A stretch of 64,000 nucleotides of DNA from Streptomyces shenzhenensis (GCF_003688995.1 NZ_PENI01000005.1:359501-423500); one strand, 5' to 3'; shown: positions 8,621 to 17,228, counted from the stretch's first letter. The notes: a model not told the origin generated them from the letters alone. A program made the numbers and translations.

Positions 8621-9303
8621 CGCTCGGGCTTCCGTCTGCAGCGCAGGAAGATCTGCTCCTCGGGCTGTACGTCGGCGGAGGCCGGCGCGTACGAGTAGAG
8701 GGACTCGCCGACGATGTCGAAGCCCGCCGTGTCGACCACCTCGCGCAGCTCGTCCCGCAGATAGCCGGAGACCCGGACGGTGCTGCCGAGGAACGGGATC
8801 GCGAAATCGTCGACGTCGGCCTCGACCATCGACAGGGCGAACACGCCCTCGGGGGCCAGCAGCCGGCGGACGCTCTCCAGCGCGAGGGGGATCTCCGCGC
8901 GCGGCAGCATGAGCAGCGCGAAGAACGCCGTGATCGCGTCGAACCGGCCCAGGTCGCGGGGGCCGCCGGGGCGCAGGTCGGCGATGTCCAGCTGGTGGAA
9001 CTCGGCCTCGGGCACATTCGCCCGGGCCAGCTCGACCATCGCGTGCGACAGATCGACGCCGACGACCTGGAACCCCGCGTCCGCCAGGCGGCGGGCGGTG
9101 GGCAGTCCGGTGCCGCATCCCAGGTCCAGCACGCGGGCGCCGGGCGGCAGCGACTCGACCAGCCACTCGGCGGCGGCGACCTGGCCCTCCTTGTGCGGGA
9201 AGGCGTCGTCGTACCGGTCGCCGATGGCGTCGAAGGCCTCGGCCTGGCCACCGCGGTCGAGCTGTGGGTTCCCGTAACCGGGCTGGTTGCTGGGGCTGTT
9301 CAC
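8617..9303 (-). CDS. Class I SAM-dependent methyltransferase
   Basis: A 228-residue methyltransferase. Motif I is VLDLGCGTGLPTAR, motif II ends the second strand (VVGVDLSHAMVELARA), and the acidic LDIADL segment follows, then ITAFFALLMLP and LLAPEGVFALSMVE. It resembles the UbiE/Methyltransf_11/25 group, which act on small molecules. The C terminus (EEQIFLRCRRKPE) is short. It is the first gene of a two-gene unit; its stop overlaps the GTG of the SpoIIE-type phosphatase gene. The GTG at 9303 has GGGGAG 8 nt upstream. Substrate not deducible. Confidence 0.85.
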   Translation of the reverse strand: MNSPSNQPGYGNPQLDRGGQAEAFDAIGDRYDDAFPHKEGQVAAAEWLVESLPPGARVLDLGCGTGLPTARRLADAGFQVVGVDLSHAMVELARANVPEAEFHQLDIADLRPGGPRDLGRFDAITAFFALLMLPRAEIPLALESVRRLLAPEGVFALSMVEADVDDFAIPFLGSTVRVSGYLRDELREVVDTAGFDIVGESLYSYAPASADVQPEEQIFLRCRRKPER

Positions 9304-9429
9304 GAATCATCTCCCCTTGGAGACTTTTAGGTGCGATTTTTGCATAGATCGCCCGATCGTGGGGGGCCCGAAAGGTCCGGGTGACCGGTGCCTGAGTCGT
9401 CACCAAGAGTAGTTGCCTCCGGGGCAGGA

Positions 9430-10806
9430 TCAACCCCAAGTGGCCGAGTAGTGCCGCTGGTACGCCTTGCGGTCCTGTTCCGCCCGGATGTAACGGGTGG
9501 CGACGAGTGCGATCAGACTGCCCGCGATCACCAGCAGGCCGGGCCCGACGGCCCGGCTGTCCGTGAGCCGGGACAGCGCACTCGTGTCCTGCGCGGCGCC
9601 GGTGACCGGAGCCGAGGAGCCGGGCGAGGCCGCGCTGGGGGCGAGCGCGCCCTGCGTGGCCGAGGCGGACGGCGCGGGGGTGGCGCCCTGGCCGGCACCG
9701 GCGTCCGGCGCCGCGACGATCAGCCGCACATCGAGCGCGGCCAGCGCCTTGGTCACCGGCTGGAAGAACGTGGTGCCGCCCGTGGCGCAGTCGCCGCTGC
9801 CGCCGGAGGTCACGCCCAGCGCGACCCCCTCGGAGAACAGCGGGCCGCCGCTGTCGCCCGGCTCTGCGCACACATCGGTGCGCACCAGGCCGGTCACGGT
9901 GCCCTCGGGATAGTTGACGGTCGCGTCGAGCCCGGTCACCTGGCCGTCGCGCAGGCCGCTGGTGCTGCCGCTGCGGAACACCCGTTGCCCGACCGCGGGA
10001 TCGGCGGCACCGGTGATCCGTACGCCCTTGCCGTCGCCGACGGCCACCACGTCGGCCCCGTCGCCGGCCCGGCCGGACGCGTACGAGATGAGCGAGAAGT
10101 CGCTGCCCGGGAACGCGGTGTCGATCGTCGTGCCCAGTTGCCGGCCGCCCCGGCCGTCCGCGAACCAGATGGTGTCCTCGGGCCCGCAGTGCCCGGCCGT
10201 CAGGATGAAGTCCCGCTGTCCGTCGGTGACGTTGAACCCCGCCGAGCAGCGCCCGCCGGTGGACAGGATCGGCTGCGCCCCGTTCAGGCGCGTGGTGAAC
10301 CTGCCCGACGCGCGTTCCATGCGGACGAAGCCGCCGATGTCCGCGGCCACCTGGGACAGCCGGGACCAGTCGCCGGCGGAGACGGTCTCGTCGGCCTGCA
10401 CCACGACCTGGTTGGTGCGGTAGTCCAGGGTCCATGCGGTCCCCGCCACCCGGGGTGCCGAACGCAGCTCCGCGGTGGCCGACTTGAGCTCGTTCATGCT
10501 GTGCCGCACGACCTTCGCCGCGGCCCCGGCCCGGCGCACCGTCCGCGCGGCCCCCTCGTCGGTCACCGCCACGACCGGACGGCCGTCGGCACCGAGCCAG
10601 CTCCCCGCCGTACGGGCGGTGCCGAGCCGCGCCACCAGGCCGGTGCCGGTGCCGGCGGCGTCGCGCGCCGCGCTGAACGGGACGGCGGGCTCGCCGGGCG
10701 GCTCGCCGGCCACGGCCCGCGTGACCATCACGCCTCCCAGGAGGAGTCCGCCGACCGCCGCCAGCTGTGCCGTCCGCCGGACGAACCGTCGTCGTGCGTG
10801 CCTCAT
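9430..10806 (-). CDS. Exported S1-family serine protease with C-terminal membrane anchor
   Basis: A 458-residue protein. A signal peptide (RRRFVRRTAQLAAVGGLLLG) is followed by a pro-region of about 130 residues with a typical streptogrisin/alpha-lytic feel (YRTNQVVVQADETVSAGDWSRL). The protease domain has the full triad: His in ILTAGHC, Asp in GSDFSLIS, Ser in PGDSGGPL. After it comes a Ser/Ala/Pro-rich linker, a hydrophobic helix (PGLLVIAGSLIALVATRYI) and a positive tail, so the enzyme is probably tethered to the outer face of the membrane rather than released. The ATG at 10806 is taken because GGGAG lies 6 nt upstream and it starts the signal peptide directly. An ATG 4 nt upstream is in another frame. 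Confidence 0.88.
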   Translation of the reverse strand: MRHARRRFVRRTAQLAAVGGLLLGGVMVTRAVAGEPPGEPAVPFSAARDAAGTGTGLVARLGTARTAGSWLGADGRPVVAVTDEGAARTVRRAGAAAKVVRHSMNELKSATAELRSAPRVAGTAWTLDYRTNQVVVQADETVSAGDWSRLSQVAADIGGFVRMERASGRFTTRLNGAQPILSTGGRCSAGFNVTDGQRDFILTAGHCGPEDTIWFADGRGGRQLGTTIDTAFPGSDFSLISYASGRAGDGADVVAVGDGKGVRITGAADPAVGQRVFRSGSTSGLRDGQVTGLDATVNYPEGTVTGLVRTDVCAEPGDSGGPLFSEGVALGVTSGGSGDCATGGTTFFQPVTKALAALDVRLIVAAPDAGAGQGATPAPSASATQGALAPSAASPGSSAPVTGAAQDTSALSRLTDSRAVGPGLLVIAGSLIALVATRYIRAEQDRKAYQRHYSATWG

Positions 10807-11031
10807 GCATGGCTCCCGAACCCCGAACGCGCGGTGCCGACACCGCGGGGCCCTCCGGTCGTCGAGCGCCCGCTGCTCCATACGTGGCCCGGCACACCGG
10901 CGTTCACCGCGACCACGACCGGGTGCCGACAACCTCCGGTCACCGCAGCGGAGTCGAGGGCCCCTCGCCCAGCGGGCGGCGCGGACGACCGGCGATCTCG
11001 TGTCCGGGCCCGGCAACCTGCATGACCGTCC

Positions 11032-11037
11032 TAGACT
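11032..11037 (+). promoter_or_regulatory. Candidate -10 element for a leaderless transcript
   Basis: TAGACT ends 7 nt before the ATG at 11045. There is no Shine-Dalgarno sequence, so a leaderless transcript is likely. Confidence 0.4.
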
Positions 11038-11044
11038 GCCCGGC

Positions 11045-11431
11045 ATGACCGACTCGTCGTTGGACCGGCTCGGTGCGGGCGCGTATCTGCTCGTCACCAG
11101 CTACCGCAGGGACGGCAGCCCCGTCGGCACACCGGTCTGGGTGGTGCGGGACGGGGACGCGCTGGGCGTCTGGACGGTCGCCGACTCCTGGAAGGTGAAG
11201 CGGATCCGGCGCCGCGCCGACGTCCTCGTCGGACCCTGCGACGTGCGCGGCAGGCCGACCGGTGAGCAGGTCCCGGCCACCGCCGAGGTCGTCGACGCGG
11301 CCACCACCGCCCGCTACCGCGGCCTCATCGCCCGCAAGTACGGCGTCCTCGGCCGGCTCACCCTGCTCGGCAGCCGGCTGCGGCGCGGCGCGCAGGGAAC
11401 CGTCGGCATCCGGCTGACGCTCACCCCCTGA
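11045..11431 (+). CDS. PPOX-class F420/FMN-dependent oxidoreductase
   Basis: A 128-residue split-barrel flavin/deazaflavin protein. Strand SYRRDGSPVGTPVWVVRDGD, then LGVWTVADSWKVKRIRRRADV and GPCDVRGRPTG match the F420-dependent PPOX group of actinobacteria. The VKRIRR segment is the usual phosphate-binding stretch. Such proteins reduce small substrates with F420H2, or are biliverdin/quinone reductases; the substrate is unknown. It diverges from the serine protease, with 238 bp between starts, and seems monocistronic with a leaderless mRNA. Confidence 0.82.
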   Translation: MTDSSLDRLGAGAYLLVTSYRRDGSPVGTPVWVVRDGDALGVWTVADSWKVKRIRRRADVLVGPCDVRGRPTGEQVPATAEVVDAATTARYRGLIARKYGVLGRLTLLGSRLRRGAQGTVGIRLTLTP

Positions 11432-11523
11432 GCCGACGTCACGAAAGCACCGGCCGACACCCGCACAGCGCGTCGCCCGCCCGTCCGCCACGGTCATGTG
11501 GTTTCTCCAGGGGGGAGCGGGTG

Positions 11524-11940
11524 TCAGGTCCAGGCTCGGTACGGCTCGTCGAGCAGTTGGAAGAGCGGTTCGCCGCGTACCGGGTCCTTGGCCGTGGACA
11601 GCCGGACCCGGTCGCCGCTGTGCACGCCCACCGGCGGGCCCATGACCCGGCCGCGCAGGACGAAGCCCTCGGCCATCTCGATCAGGGACACATTGCGCGC
11701 GGCGGGCGAGTTGCGGTGCACCACCGAGGAGTGGCGGACCGTGCCGATGCCCTCGCTGCGCTCCGTACGCAGGTCGCTGCCCTGGCACACCGGGCACAGC
11801 AGTCGCTGGTACATGGCGGTGCCGCACCAGGTGCAGCGCTGGAAGAGAAGGGCGTCGCCGGAGCCCGCGGGCCTGGGGTCGAGGACGCCCGTCGTGGTGC
11901 CGGCCACCGCACGAGCCGCGTTTCCTGAGTCGTGGTACAC
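11524..11940 (-). CDS. Zn-ribbon/OB-fold protein (DUF35, acyl-CoA-associated)
   Basis: A 138-residue protein with a rubredoxin-like zinc ribbon (CTWCGTAMYQRLLCPVC, two CxxC pairs) followed by an OB-fold domain (RNVSLIEMAEGFVLRGRVMG and VHSGDRVRLST). DUF35 proteins bind acyl-CoA and partner thiolases or hydratases in steroid, fatty acid or polyketide metabolism. No thiolase is adjacent here. The GTG at 11940 is my choice because GGGAG lies 9 nt upstream; the true start could differ by a few codons, as the N terminus before the ribbon is poorly conserved. A palindrome (12042-12056) that also occurs before the tetR gene lies 100 bp upstream, so TetR control is likely. Confidence 0.75.
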   Translation of the reverse strand: MYHDSGNAARAVAGTTTGVLDPRPAGSGDALLFQRCTWCGTAMYQRLLCPVCQGSDLRTERSEGIGTVRHSSVVHRNSPAARNVSLIEMAEGFVLRGRVMGPPVGVHSGDRVRLSTAKDPVRGEPLFQLLDEPYRAWT

Positions 11941-12041
11941 GCTGGTCAACTCCCTGCACTCGGCCGGAATCCCGCGTGCCCGGCACCGACCGGGCACGCT
12001 GGTGCGCGGTACGCCGTGCCACCGCGCACGCCGACAGGGTA

Positions 12042-12056
12042 TGGCACTCAGTGTCA
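12042..12056. promoter_or_regulatory. Candidate TetR operator, copy 1
   Basis: TGGCACTCAGTGTCA, a near-palindrome around the GCACT/AGTG core. The first 12 bases (TGGCACTCAGTG) are identical to copy 2 upstream of the tetR gene. It lies between the tetR 3' end and the DUF35 gene start, in the DUF35 promoter region. Confidence 0.6.
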
Positions 12057-12091
12057 GTGGTAAAGGTACTCGGTACCCCGATTTTCGACCG

Positions 12092-12817
12092 TCAGCCGCG
12101 GCCCAGCGCCGACTCCAGTTGCTGCACCACCCGCCACAGCGGGGCGTCGCGCCGGGAGACGAGGACGACCACGTCCTCGGGGCCCTCGGCGCGCGGGAGT
12201 TGTGGTGCGCCACGGTCCGTCCGCGGGCGGCCGAAGGCGGACTGCACATGGTCCAGCGCATGGTCGACGGCGGTGCCCGGGTCGCCCCGGCCGTCCGAAC
12301 GCAGCCAGGAGCGCAGGGCGTTGTTGTGCGCCGCGACGACCGCGGCGGCGACGACGTCGGCCCGCAGCGTCCCGTCCGGCTCCCCGGCGAAACGGCGGCG
12401 CAGATATCCGGCCAGCGCGCGCTCGTAGCGCCACACCACCGACAGCTCGTACGCGCGCAGCCCCGGCACCTCCTTGGTGAGCCGGTAACGCTGCACGGAG
12501 AACGTCGGGTTCTCGGCGTACATCCGCAGCACCAGCCGGGCCGCGTCGCACACCCGCCGCACCGGCTCGTGCTCCTCGCGGCCCTCGGCGAGGAAGGCCG
12601 TCATCTCGGCCAGGCAGCTCTCGTGGTCGGGGAAGACCACGTCCTCCTTGGAGGGGAAGTAGCGGAAGAACGAACGCCGTCCGACCCCCGCGAGCGCCAC
12701 GATGTCGTCGACGGTGGTCTGTTCGTAGCCGCGTTCCAGGAACAGCCGGAAGGCCGCCGCGACCAGGGCGTCCCGCATCGGCGGCTTCGCGGAGGGCGGC
12801 GCGCTGCTGGTGCTCAT
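12092..12817 (-). CDS. TetR/AcrR-family regulator
   Basis: A 241-residue TetR-type repressor. The N-terminal helix-turn-helix is clear (AAFRLFLERGYEQTTVDDIV, AGVGRRSFFRYFPSKEDV, about residues 17-63). The C-terminal ligand domain is all-helical and unassigned; a basic or Ala/Arg-rich tail ends the protein. Identical GGCACTCAGTG boxes occur upstream of this gene (12850-12863) and upstream of the DUF35 gene (12042-12056), with a further half-like copy at 12877. The sensible reading is autorepression plus repression of the DUF35 gene. Given the DUF35 partner, an acyl-CoA ligand is possible but unproven. Confidence 0.85.
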   Translation of the reverse strand: MSTSSAPPSAKPPMRDALVAAAFRLFLERGYEQTTVDDIVALAGVGRRSFFRYFPSKEDVVFPDHESCLAEMTAFLAEGREEHEPVRRVCDAARLVLRMYAENPTFSVQRYRLTKEVPGLRAYELSVVWRYERALAGYLRRRFAGEPDGTLRADVVAAAVVAAHNNALRSWLRSDGRGDPGTAVDHALDHVQSAFGRPRTDRGAPQLPRAEGPEDVVVLVSRRDAPLWRVVQQLESALGRG

Positions 12818-12849
12818 GGACGCGAACGTAGCACTCGTCGGGGGCCGTG

Positions 12850-12885
12850 TGGCACTCAGTGCACGGGCATCGGGGAACTGAGTGC
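12850..12885. promoter_or_regulatory. Candidate TetR operators, copies 2 and 3
   Basis: TGGCACTCAGTGCA at 12850-12863 and, in the opposite sense, ACTGAGTGC at 12877-12885 (reverse complement GCACTCAGT). They lie 33 to 68 bp upstream of the tetR start and between the divergent tetR and peptidoglycan-binding protein genes. Confidence 0.6.
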
Positions 12886-12990
12886 TCTCGGCCGGCCCGT
12901 GTCCGTCGTGTGCCGGGTTGAACCGGAGGGCCGGCGCAGCCGTATCACTTCCCGGGGATCGCCTCCCGGGGAGTGCGGAAGGAGAGCAGC

Positions 12991-13638
12991 GTGTCGACAC
13001 CGCCGGACCCCAGTGAGGAGCCGCAGCGCGGCCCGGTCCTGGAGCCCGTCCGGGTGCTGCGGCCCCGGCGCTTCGATGCCCTCGCCGAACTGATGCGGGA
13101 GATACGGCAGGACGCCGAGGGGTACGAGTCCATCACGCCGGAGCAGCGCGCGGACCGGGCCGAGGAGGAGACGCAGGAGCTGCCGCCGCTGCGGGTGCCC
13201 GGCGCCCACACCGGTCGCGGGCTGCGCCGGGCCGCCGTCGCGGCCGTGGTCGGCGCCGCCGCCCTCGTCGGCTTCGGCGGCGCCCTGCTGCTGCCCGGCC
13301 GTGGCGACGCCGCCCCGAGCGCCGCCCCGAGCGCCGAGCCGTCCCGGTCCGCCCCGAGCGCGCCCCCGGCGGCGAGCGCTCCCGCCGTGGACCCCGACGG
13401 TGCCGGCACTCTGCGCGAGGGCGACAGCGGGTCCGAGGTCGTCGCGCTCCAGCAACGCCTGCTGCGCATCCCGGACGTCTACCGCGACGGCGCCACCGAC
13501 GGCCGCTACGACGCGGTGCTCGCCGCGGCCGTGGCCCGTTTCCAGCTCTGGTACGGCATCAGAGGGGACGAGACCGGCGTCTACGGCGACGACACCCGCC
13601 GCGACCTGGAGTCCCGCACGAGCCTGGCCGACGGCTGA
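12991..13638 (+). CDS. Membrane protein with extracellular peptidoglycan-binding domain
   Basis: A 215-residue single-pass protein. About 70 acidic cytosolic residues are followed by a transmembrane helix ([20 protein letters not shown]), an Ala/Pro/Ser linker built of PSAAPSAEPS-like units, and a PG_binding_1 domain (LREGDSGSEVVALQQRLLRI, DGRYDAVLAAAVARFQ). Type II orientation places the peptidoglycan-binding domain outside, where it can dock to the wall. The GTG at 12991 is chosen because GGAAGGAG lies 6-8 nt upstream. This cytosolic tail-TM-PGB plan is common in Streptomyces and its role is not established; it may tie wall status to cytosolic partners. Confidence 0.8.
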   Translation: MSTPPDPSEEPQRGPVLEPVRVLRPRRFDALAELMREIRQDAEGYESITPEQRADRAEEETQELPPLRVPGAHTGRGLRRAAVAAVVGAAALVGFGGALLLPGRGDAAPSAAPSAEPSRSAPSAPPAASAPAVDPDGAGTLREGDSGSEVVALQQRLLRIPDVYRDGATDGRYDAVLAAAVARFQLWYGIRGDETGVYGDDTRRDLESRTSLADG

Positions 13639-13692
13639 CCGCACCCGAACGGCCGGGCGGCCGCCGCCGGGTGGGGCGCGAAGGACCGCGAC

Positions 13693-14067
13693 TCAGCGGC
13701 CGGTGGTCTGGGCCACCAGGGCCTCGGTGACCGCGCGGACGCTGCGGGCGATGTGCTGGAGCTGCCGGACCTCGGCCGCGTACATCATGATCGTGTGCTC
13801 GATGACCGACTCGGGCAGGCCCAGCGGGGGCAGTTCGGCCCGGGCGGTCTGCAACGCCGTACGGGCCACCCGGATCTCGTGCTGGACCTGGATCTGCGCG
13901 TGCCGGGCGAGCAGCACCGGGTGCCGGATCAGCGCCGGGTAACTGGCGTAGCGGGCCGGTACCAGCTCGCGCAGCCACTTGGCCGCGGAACGCTCCCAGT
14001 CGTAGCTGCCGGGCAGCTTGACCTGGCGGGGCCAGTCCGGACTGATGCGCGTCGTCGTCAGGGCCAT
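13693..14067 (-). CDS. Conserved-looking hypothetical protein
   Basis: A 124-residue, largely helical cytosolic protein. The N part contains PGSYDWERSAAKWLRELVPA; the middle is a long amphipathic helix (VLLARHAQIQVQHEIRVART), and the C part another (YAAEVRQLQHIARSVRAVTE), suggestive of a helical bundle or dimer. No Cys, no signal peptide, no known motif. The ATG at 14067 is preferred to the ATG at 14073 because GGAAG lies about 8 nt upstream of it. Strong coding bias makes it a real gene. Function unknown. Confidence 0.65.
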   Translation of the reverse strand: MALTTTRISPDWPRQVKLPGSYDWERSAAKWLRELVPARYASYPALIRHPVLLARHAQIQVQHEIRVARTALQTARAELPPLGLPESVIEHTIMMYAAEVRQLQHIARSVRAVTEALVAQTTGR

Positions 14068-14489
14068 GATCATCGCTTCCGGGTGTGCGGCATCGTGCGG
14101 GGTGGTGCGACGGGTTCGGGCGGTCCCGGCCTAGGGGATGGCCGGGACCGCCACGGGCGAATCGCACAGGCGATGCCCGGCCGAACACCCCGGGGGCCGA
14201 CGAGGGTAGGAAACGGCGGCTCGGGGTGCTCGTCGAGGGGCCCCGGATGCCGGGAGCCGGCGCGGTGAGCGGTGCGGCGGCGTGCGCATGGGCGGTCCGG
14301 CTTTCTCGGGGCGGTGCGACAGGTGCGTCCTGGGGTGCGGAACGCGCCCGGAGTGAGCCGGGTGCGGTCTGTATGCAGTATTTATATATGCCGTCGTCTT
14401 GGCAAGCGACATGAAAACATTCATGCCGGATCTGTGGTGAATGGTCCTGTTCGGACCCGGTCGGCCGGCCGCCGCAGCAGGGCCGCGGC
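14068..14489. other. Intergenic region with an AT-rich patch
   Basis: About 420 bp between the start of the 13693-14067 gene and the 3' end of the RpiR gene. An unusually AT-rich patch (TATTTATATATG, near 14378-14391, and AAAACATTCATG near 14413) stands out against the surrounding GC. It may hold a promoter. I see no gene, tRNA or clear terminator. Confidence 0.4.
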
Positions 14490-15416
14490 TCAGTCCTTCA
14501 GAAAGAATTGATGCTGCTCGGCGACCTGTTCGTACTCCTCGAGGCGGGCCTGGGTGCGCTCGGGATCGGCGTCGGTCATGGCCTGCAGCAGCGCCGCGGA
14601 CAGCACGCCGGGCGCGGCATAGGAGTCGAAGACCAGCCGGGAGCCGGTACCGGTGGCGAAGGTGACGTCCGCCTCGTCGGCCAGCGGCCCGAGCGCCAGA
14701 TCGGTCACCAGCGCGACCCGCAGTCCGGCGCCGCGCGCGACCCGGATCGCGGTGAGGGTCTCCTGCGCGTGCCGCGGCATGCCGAACGCCAGGAGCCAGG
14801 TGCCGCCCGCCTCGCGCGACTGCAGCAGCGCGTCGTACGCCACGCTCCCCCCGCGGGTCACCAGCCGTACGTCGGGGTGGATACGGCGGGCGGCGTAGGC
14901 GAAGTACTCGGCCAGCGACACGGAGATGCGCAGCCCGAGGACGGTCAGCGGGGTCGACCGGGACAGTTCGCGGCCCACCCGGATCACCCGGTCCGGATCG
15001 GCGAAGTCCCGCCGCAGGTTCTCCAGATTCGCGATCTCGGCGTCGACGGCCGCCTGCAGTTCATTGCTGCGCATCTCCTCGGCCGCCCCCGGACCCCCGC
15101 CGGGCAGGGCGGCCAGCGCCATCGACTGGAGCCGCTCCCGCAACGCGGGGTAACCGCTGAAGCCGACGGCGGCGGCGAAACGGGTCACCGACGGCTGGCT
15201 CACGCCCACCCGCTCGGCGAGATCGGTGATCGACAGGAACGCGGCCTCGTTGATGTGCTCGATGAGGTACTGGGCGATCCGGCGCTGGCCCGGGGACAGC
15301 CCGTGTCCGTCGAAGACCTCTCTGAGCTGGGAGGTCGGCGCGGCCTCCGCCTCCGGCACGGTCTTGCCCGAGGTGATCGCGGACGCCTGCGCACGCGCCT
15401 GCTGCGGCGATGGCAC
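14490..15416 (-). CDS. MurR/RpiR-family transcriptional regulator
   Basis: A 308-residue regulator. The N-terminal RpiR helix-turn-helix spans about residues 30-105 (GQRRIAQYLIEHINEAAFLS, ITDLAERVGVSQPSVTRFAA), and the C-terminal SIS sugar-phosphate domain about 130-280 (LTVLGLRISVSLAEYFAYAA, AFGMPRHAQETLTAIRVA). RpiR proteins usually sense phosphorylated sugars. The GTG at 15416 is chosen because AAAGGAGG lies 6 nt upstream; the GTG 24 nt earlier has no ribosome site. No sugar transporter or kinase gene adjoins it, so its target is likely elsewhere, or is the neighbouring glycosyltransferase gene; the latter is only a guess. Confidence 0.87.
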   Translation of the reverse strand: MPSPQQARAQASAITSGKTVPEAEAAPTSQLREVFDGHGLSPGQRRIAQYLIEHINEAAFLSITDLAERVGVSQPSVTRFAAAVGFSGYPALRERLQSMALAALPGGGPGAAEEMRSNELQAAVDAEIANLENLRRDFADPDRVIRVGRELSRSTPLTVLGLRISVSLAEYFAYAARRIHPDVRLVTRGGSVAYDALLQSREAGGTWLLAFGMPRHAQETLTAIRVARGAGLRVALVTDLALGPLADEADVTFATGTGSRLVFDSYAAPGVLSAALLQAMTDADPERTQARLEEYEQVAEQHQFFLKD

Positions 15417-15485
15417 CGGAGTGCCTCCTTTGTCTCCCACGAAGACTCAACATAGCTCACGGACCGTGGCGGCCAGGGGCGATGC

Positions 15486-17228
15486 TCAGCGCCGAAAAAT
15501 CATGATCGAATGACCGACCTCGTCGACGAGGCGGCTGCTGTCGATCAGTTCGGCCAGCCCGCCGCGCGCCTTGGCGACCGACGAGCCGGACACGACCAGC
15601 ACACCGCGCACCTCGGACGGGGGCACCCGGCGCGGATCGCCCGCGTGGATGCCGTAGTACGCGGGCACCCCACTGCCCTTGTAGACGAGCCAGATCCGCT
15701 CGCCCCGGTACCGCTCGGCGAGCCGGTCGGCGAGCCGGCCCAGATCCTGCCCCCAGTCCACGTTGGAGTCGTGCAGCCGCAGCCGGGTCCGTTCGGGTCC
15801 GCCGAACGCCTCGTTGGAGTACGGCAGATAGCTGGGATACGTCCGGAGCGAACTGACGGCGACGAACGCCACCAGCGCCCCCGTCAGCAGCGGCCCCCAC
15901 CGCCACCGCACCGCGAGCACACAGGCCGCCGCGACCGCGAGAAACATCGGCACGAACACGGCGTACCGGGTGCCGAAGTCCCGCGACCCGGTCATCGCCG
16001 CGGCCAGCAGCACCGCGGGCGGCAGCAGCAGATACGGCGCCGCGGGCCGCAGCCGGCGCACCGCCACGACCGCGGCGGACCCGGCCGCCCCCAGCGCGAG
16101 CAGCCCGAGCGGCGTCTTCACCAGCAGCGCGGCCGGCAGGTAGTACCAGAGGGAGCCGGTGTACCGGCGCCCGAACAGGAAACCCTGCCACGGCTGGTCC
16201 TCCAGGCCGAACTGCATCCGCACGCCCACCCGGTACGCCTCCGGGAACGGCAGCAGCCCGACCAGGCGGCCGCGCAGCCCGTGCAGGGCGGGCACGGACT
16301 CCGCGGGAGCGAGGCGCAACCGCGGATCGACCGCCAGATAGACGGCCCACACCACGGCGACCGCGGTCACCGCCACGACCGCAGCCCCGGCCACCCCCGC
16401 CGCCACCGTTCCGCGCCGGCCGGCTCGCCCCGCGGCACGCCGGGCGTGCCGTACCGACACCGCGGCCAGCAGCATCAGCACCGGAATCGCGGGCAGCGCG
16501 CTCATCTTGGTCGCCACGGCGGCGCCGAGCGCCGCCCCGGCGAGCGGCAGATACCGCCAGGGCCGCCGCCGCGCCCGCCACACCAGCCAGGCCGACGTCA
16601 GCACGAACCCGGCCGCCGGCACATCGAGCGTGGCCAGCGCACCATGGGCGATGACGTCCGGCGAGAAGGCGTACAGGGCGAGCGCGACCAGCCCGCCCGC
16701 CGGGCCGGCGACCTCGCGCGCGAACGCCAGCACCACCAGCCCGAACAGCACCGTCAGCGCGATCACCGGCAGCCGGGCCCACAGCAGCAGCCGCCCCGGC
16801 TCGTTGCCGGACTCGTACAGCAGATGCCGCCCCACCTGCCCCTGCGTCCCGGTGTACGACGGGTCGTAGTGCGGATCGGCGACGGCCACCCCAGCCATCA
16901 CGACGAGCTTGCCGAGCGGCGGGTGTTCGGGGTTGAGCAGCAGCCGGTGCTCGTGCAGATAGTCGGTGGCGGCGGCCACGTACACCGGCTCGTCGATGGT
17001 CGGCGTCTGCTGCACGGCCGTGGTCACCATCGCCACGGCCGACTGCCCGAGCAGCAGCGCCACGAGCAGCGGCACCGGCCAGCGCCGCGGCCGGCGCAGC
17101 GCCGCGCGCAGCCGCGCCCCCGCCGCGGCCTTCGCGCGCCCCGGGTCCGGTGGGGCCGAGCCGCCGATGGGGGCCCCAGGGACCCCGGCGGTCTCGGCCG
17201 CGAGGGCCGAGCGCTGTTCGCGCGCCAT
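15486..17228 (-). CDS. Membrane glycosyltransferase, GT39/PMT-like
   Basis: A 580-residue polytopic protein (about 9-11 helices). The first periplasmic loop has the Asp-Glu pair of the family in QQTPTIDEPVYVAAATDYL, then NPEHPPLGKLVV, a typical protein-mannosyltransferase-like stretch. The C-terminal exterior domain includes SNVDWGQDLGRLADRLAER. This group (GT39, PMT_2) uses polyprenyl-phosphate sugars to modify proteins or wall polymers outside the membrane. It diverges from the alpha/alpha-toroid-like gene at 17445 with 216 bp between, so the two may work on the same glycan. The ATG at 17228 has a GGGGGCGG stretch upstream. Confidence 0.8.
   Translation of the reverse strand: MAREQRSALAAETAGVPGAPIGGSAPPDPGRAKAAAGARLRAALRRPRRWPVPLLVALLLGQSAVAMVTTAVQQTPTIDEPVYVAAATDYLHEHRLLLNPEHPPLGKLVVMAGVAVADPHYDPSYTGTQGQVGRHLLYESGNEPGRLLLWARLPVIALTVLFGLVVLAFAREVAGPAGGLVALALYAFSPDVIAHGALATLDVPAAGFVLTSAWLVWRARRRPWRYLPLAGAALGAAVATKMSALPAIPVLMLLAAVSVRHARRAAGRAGRRGTVAAGVAGAAVVAVTAVAVVWAVYLAVDPRLRLAPAESVPALHGLRGRLVGLLPFPEAYRVGVRMQFGLEDQPWQGFLFGRRYTGSLWYYLPAALLVKTPLGLLALGAAGSAAVVAVRRLRPAAPYLLLPPAVLLAAAMTGSRDFGTRYAVFVPMFLAVAAACVLAVRWRWGPLLTGALVAFVAVSSLRTYPSYLPYSNEAFGGPERTRLRLHDSNVDWGQDLGRLADRLAERYRGERIWLVYKGSGVPAYYGIHAGDPRRVPPSEVRGVLVVSGSSVAKARGGLAELIDSSRLVDEVGHSIMIFRR

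Noticed and set aside
8621..10897. N-terminal extension of the SpoIIE phosphatase frame to 10897
   Set aside because: It overlaps the methyltransferase and protease genes in another frame; the GTG at 8620 with GTGA coupling is the natural start.
14131..14424. Possible small minus-strand gene in the 14.1-14.4 kb gap
   Set aside because: Low coding bias, no ribosome site; the start region overlaps the AT-rich patch, which is more likely a promoter.
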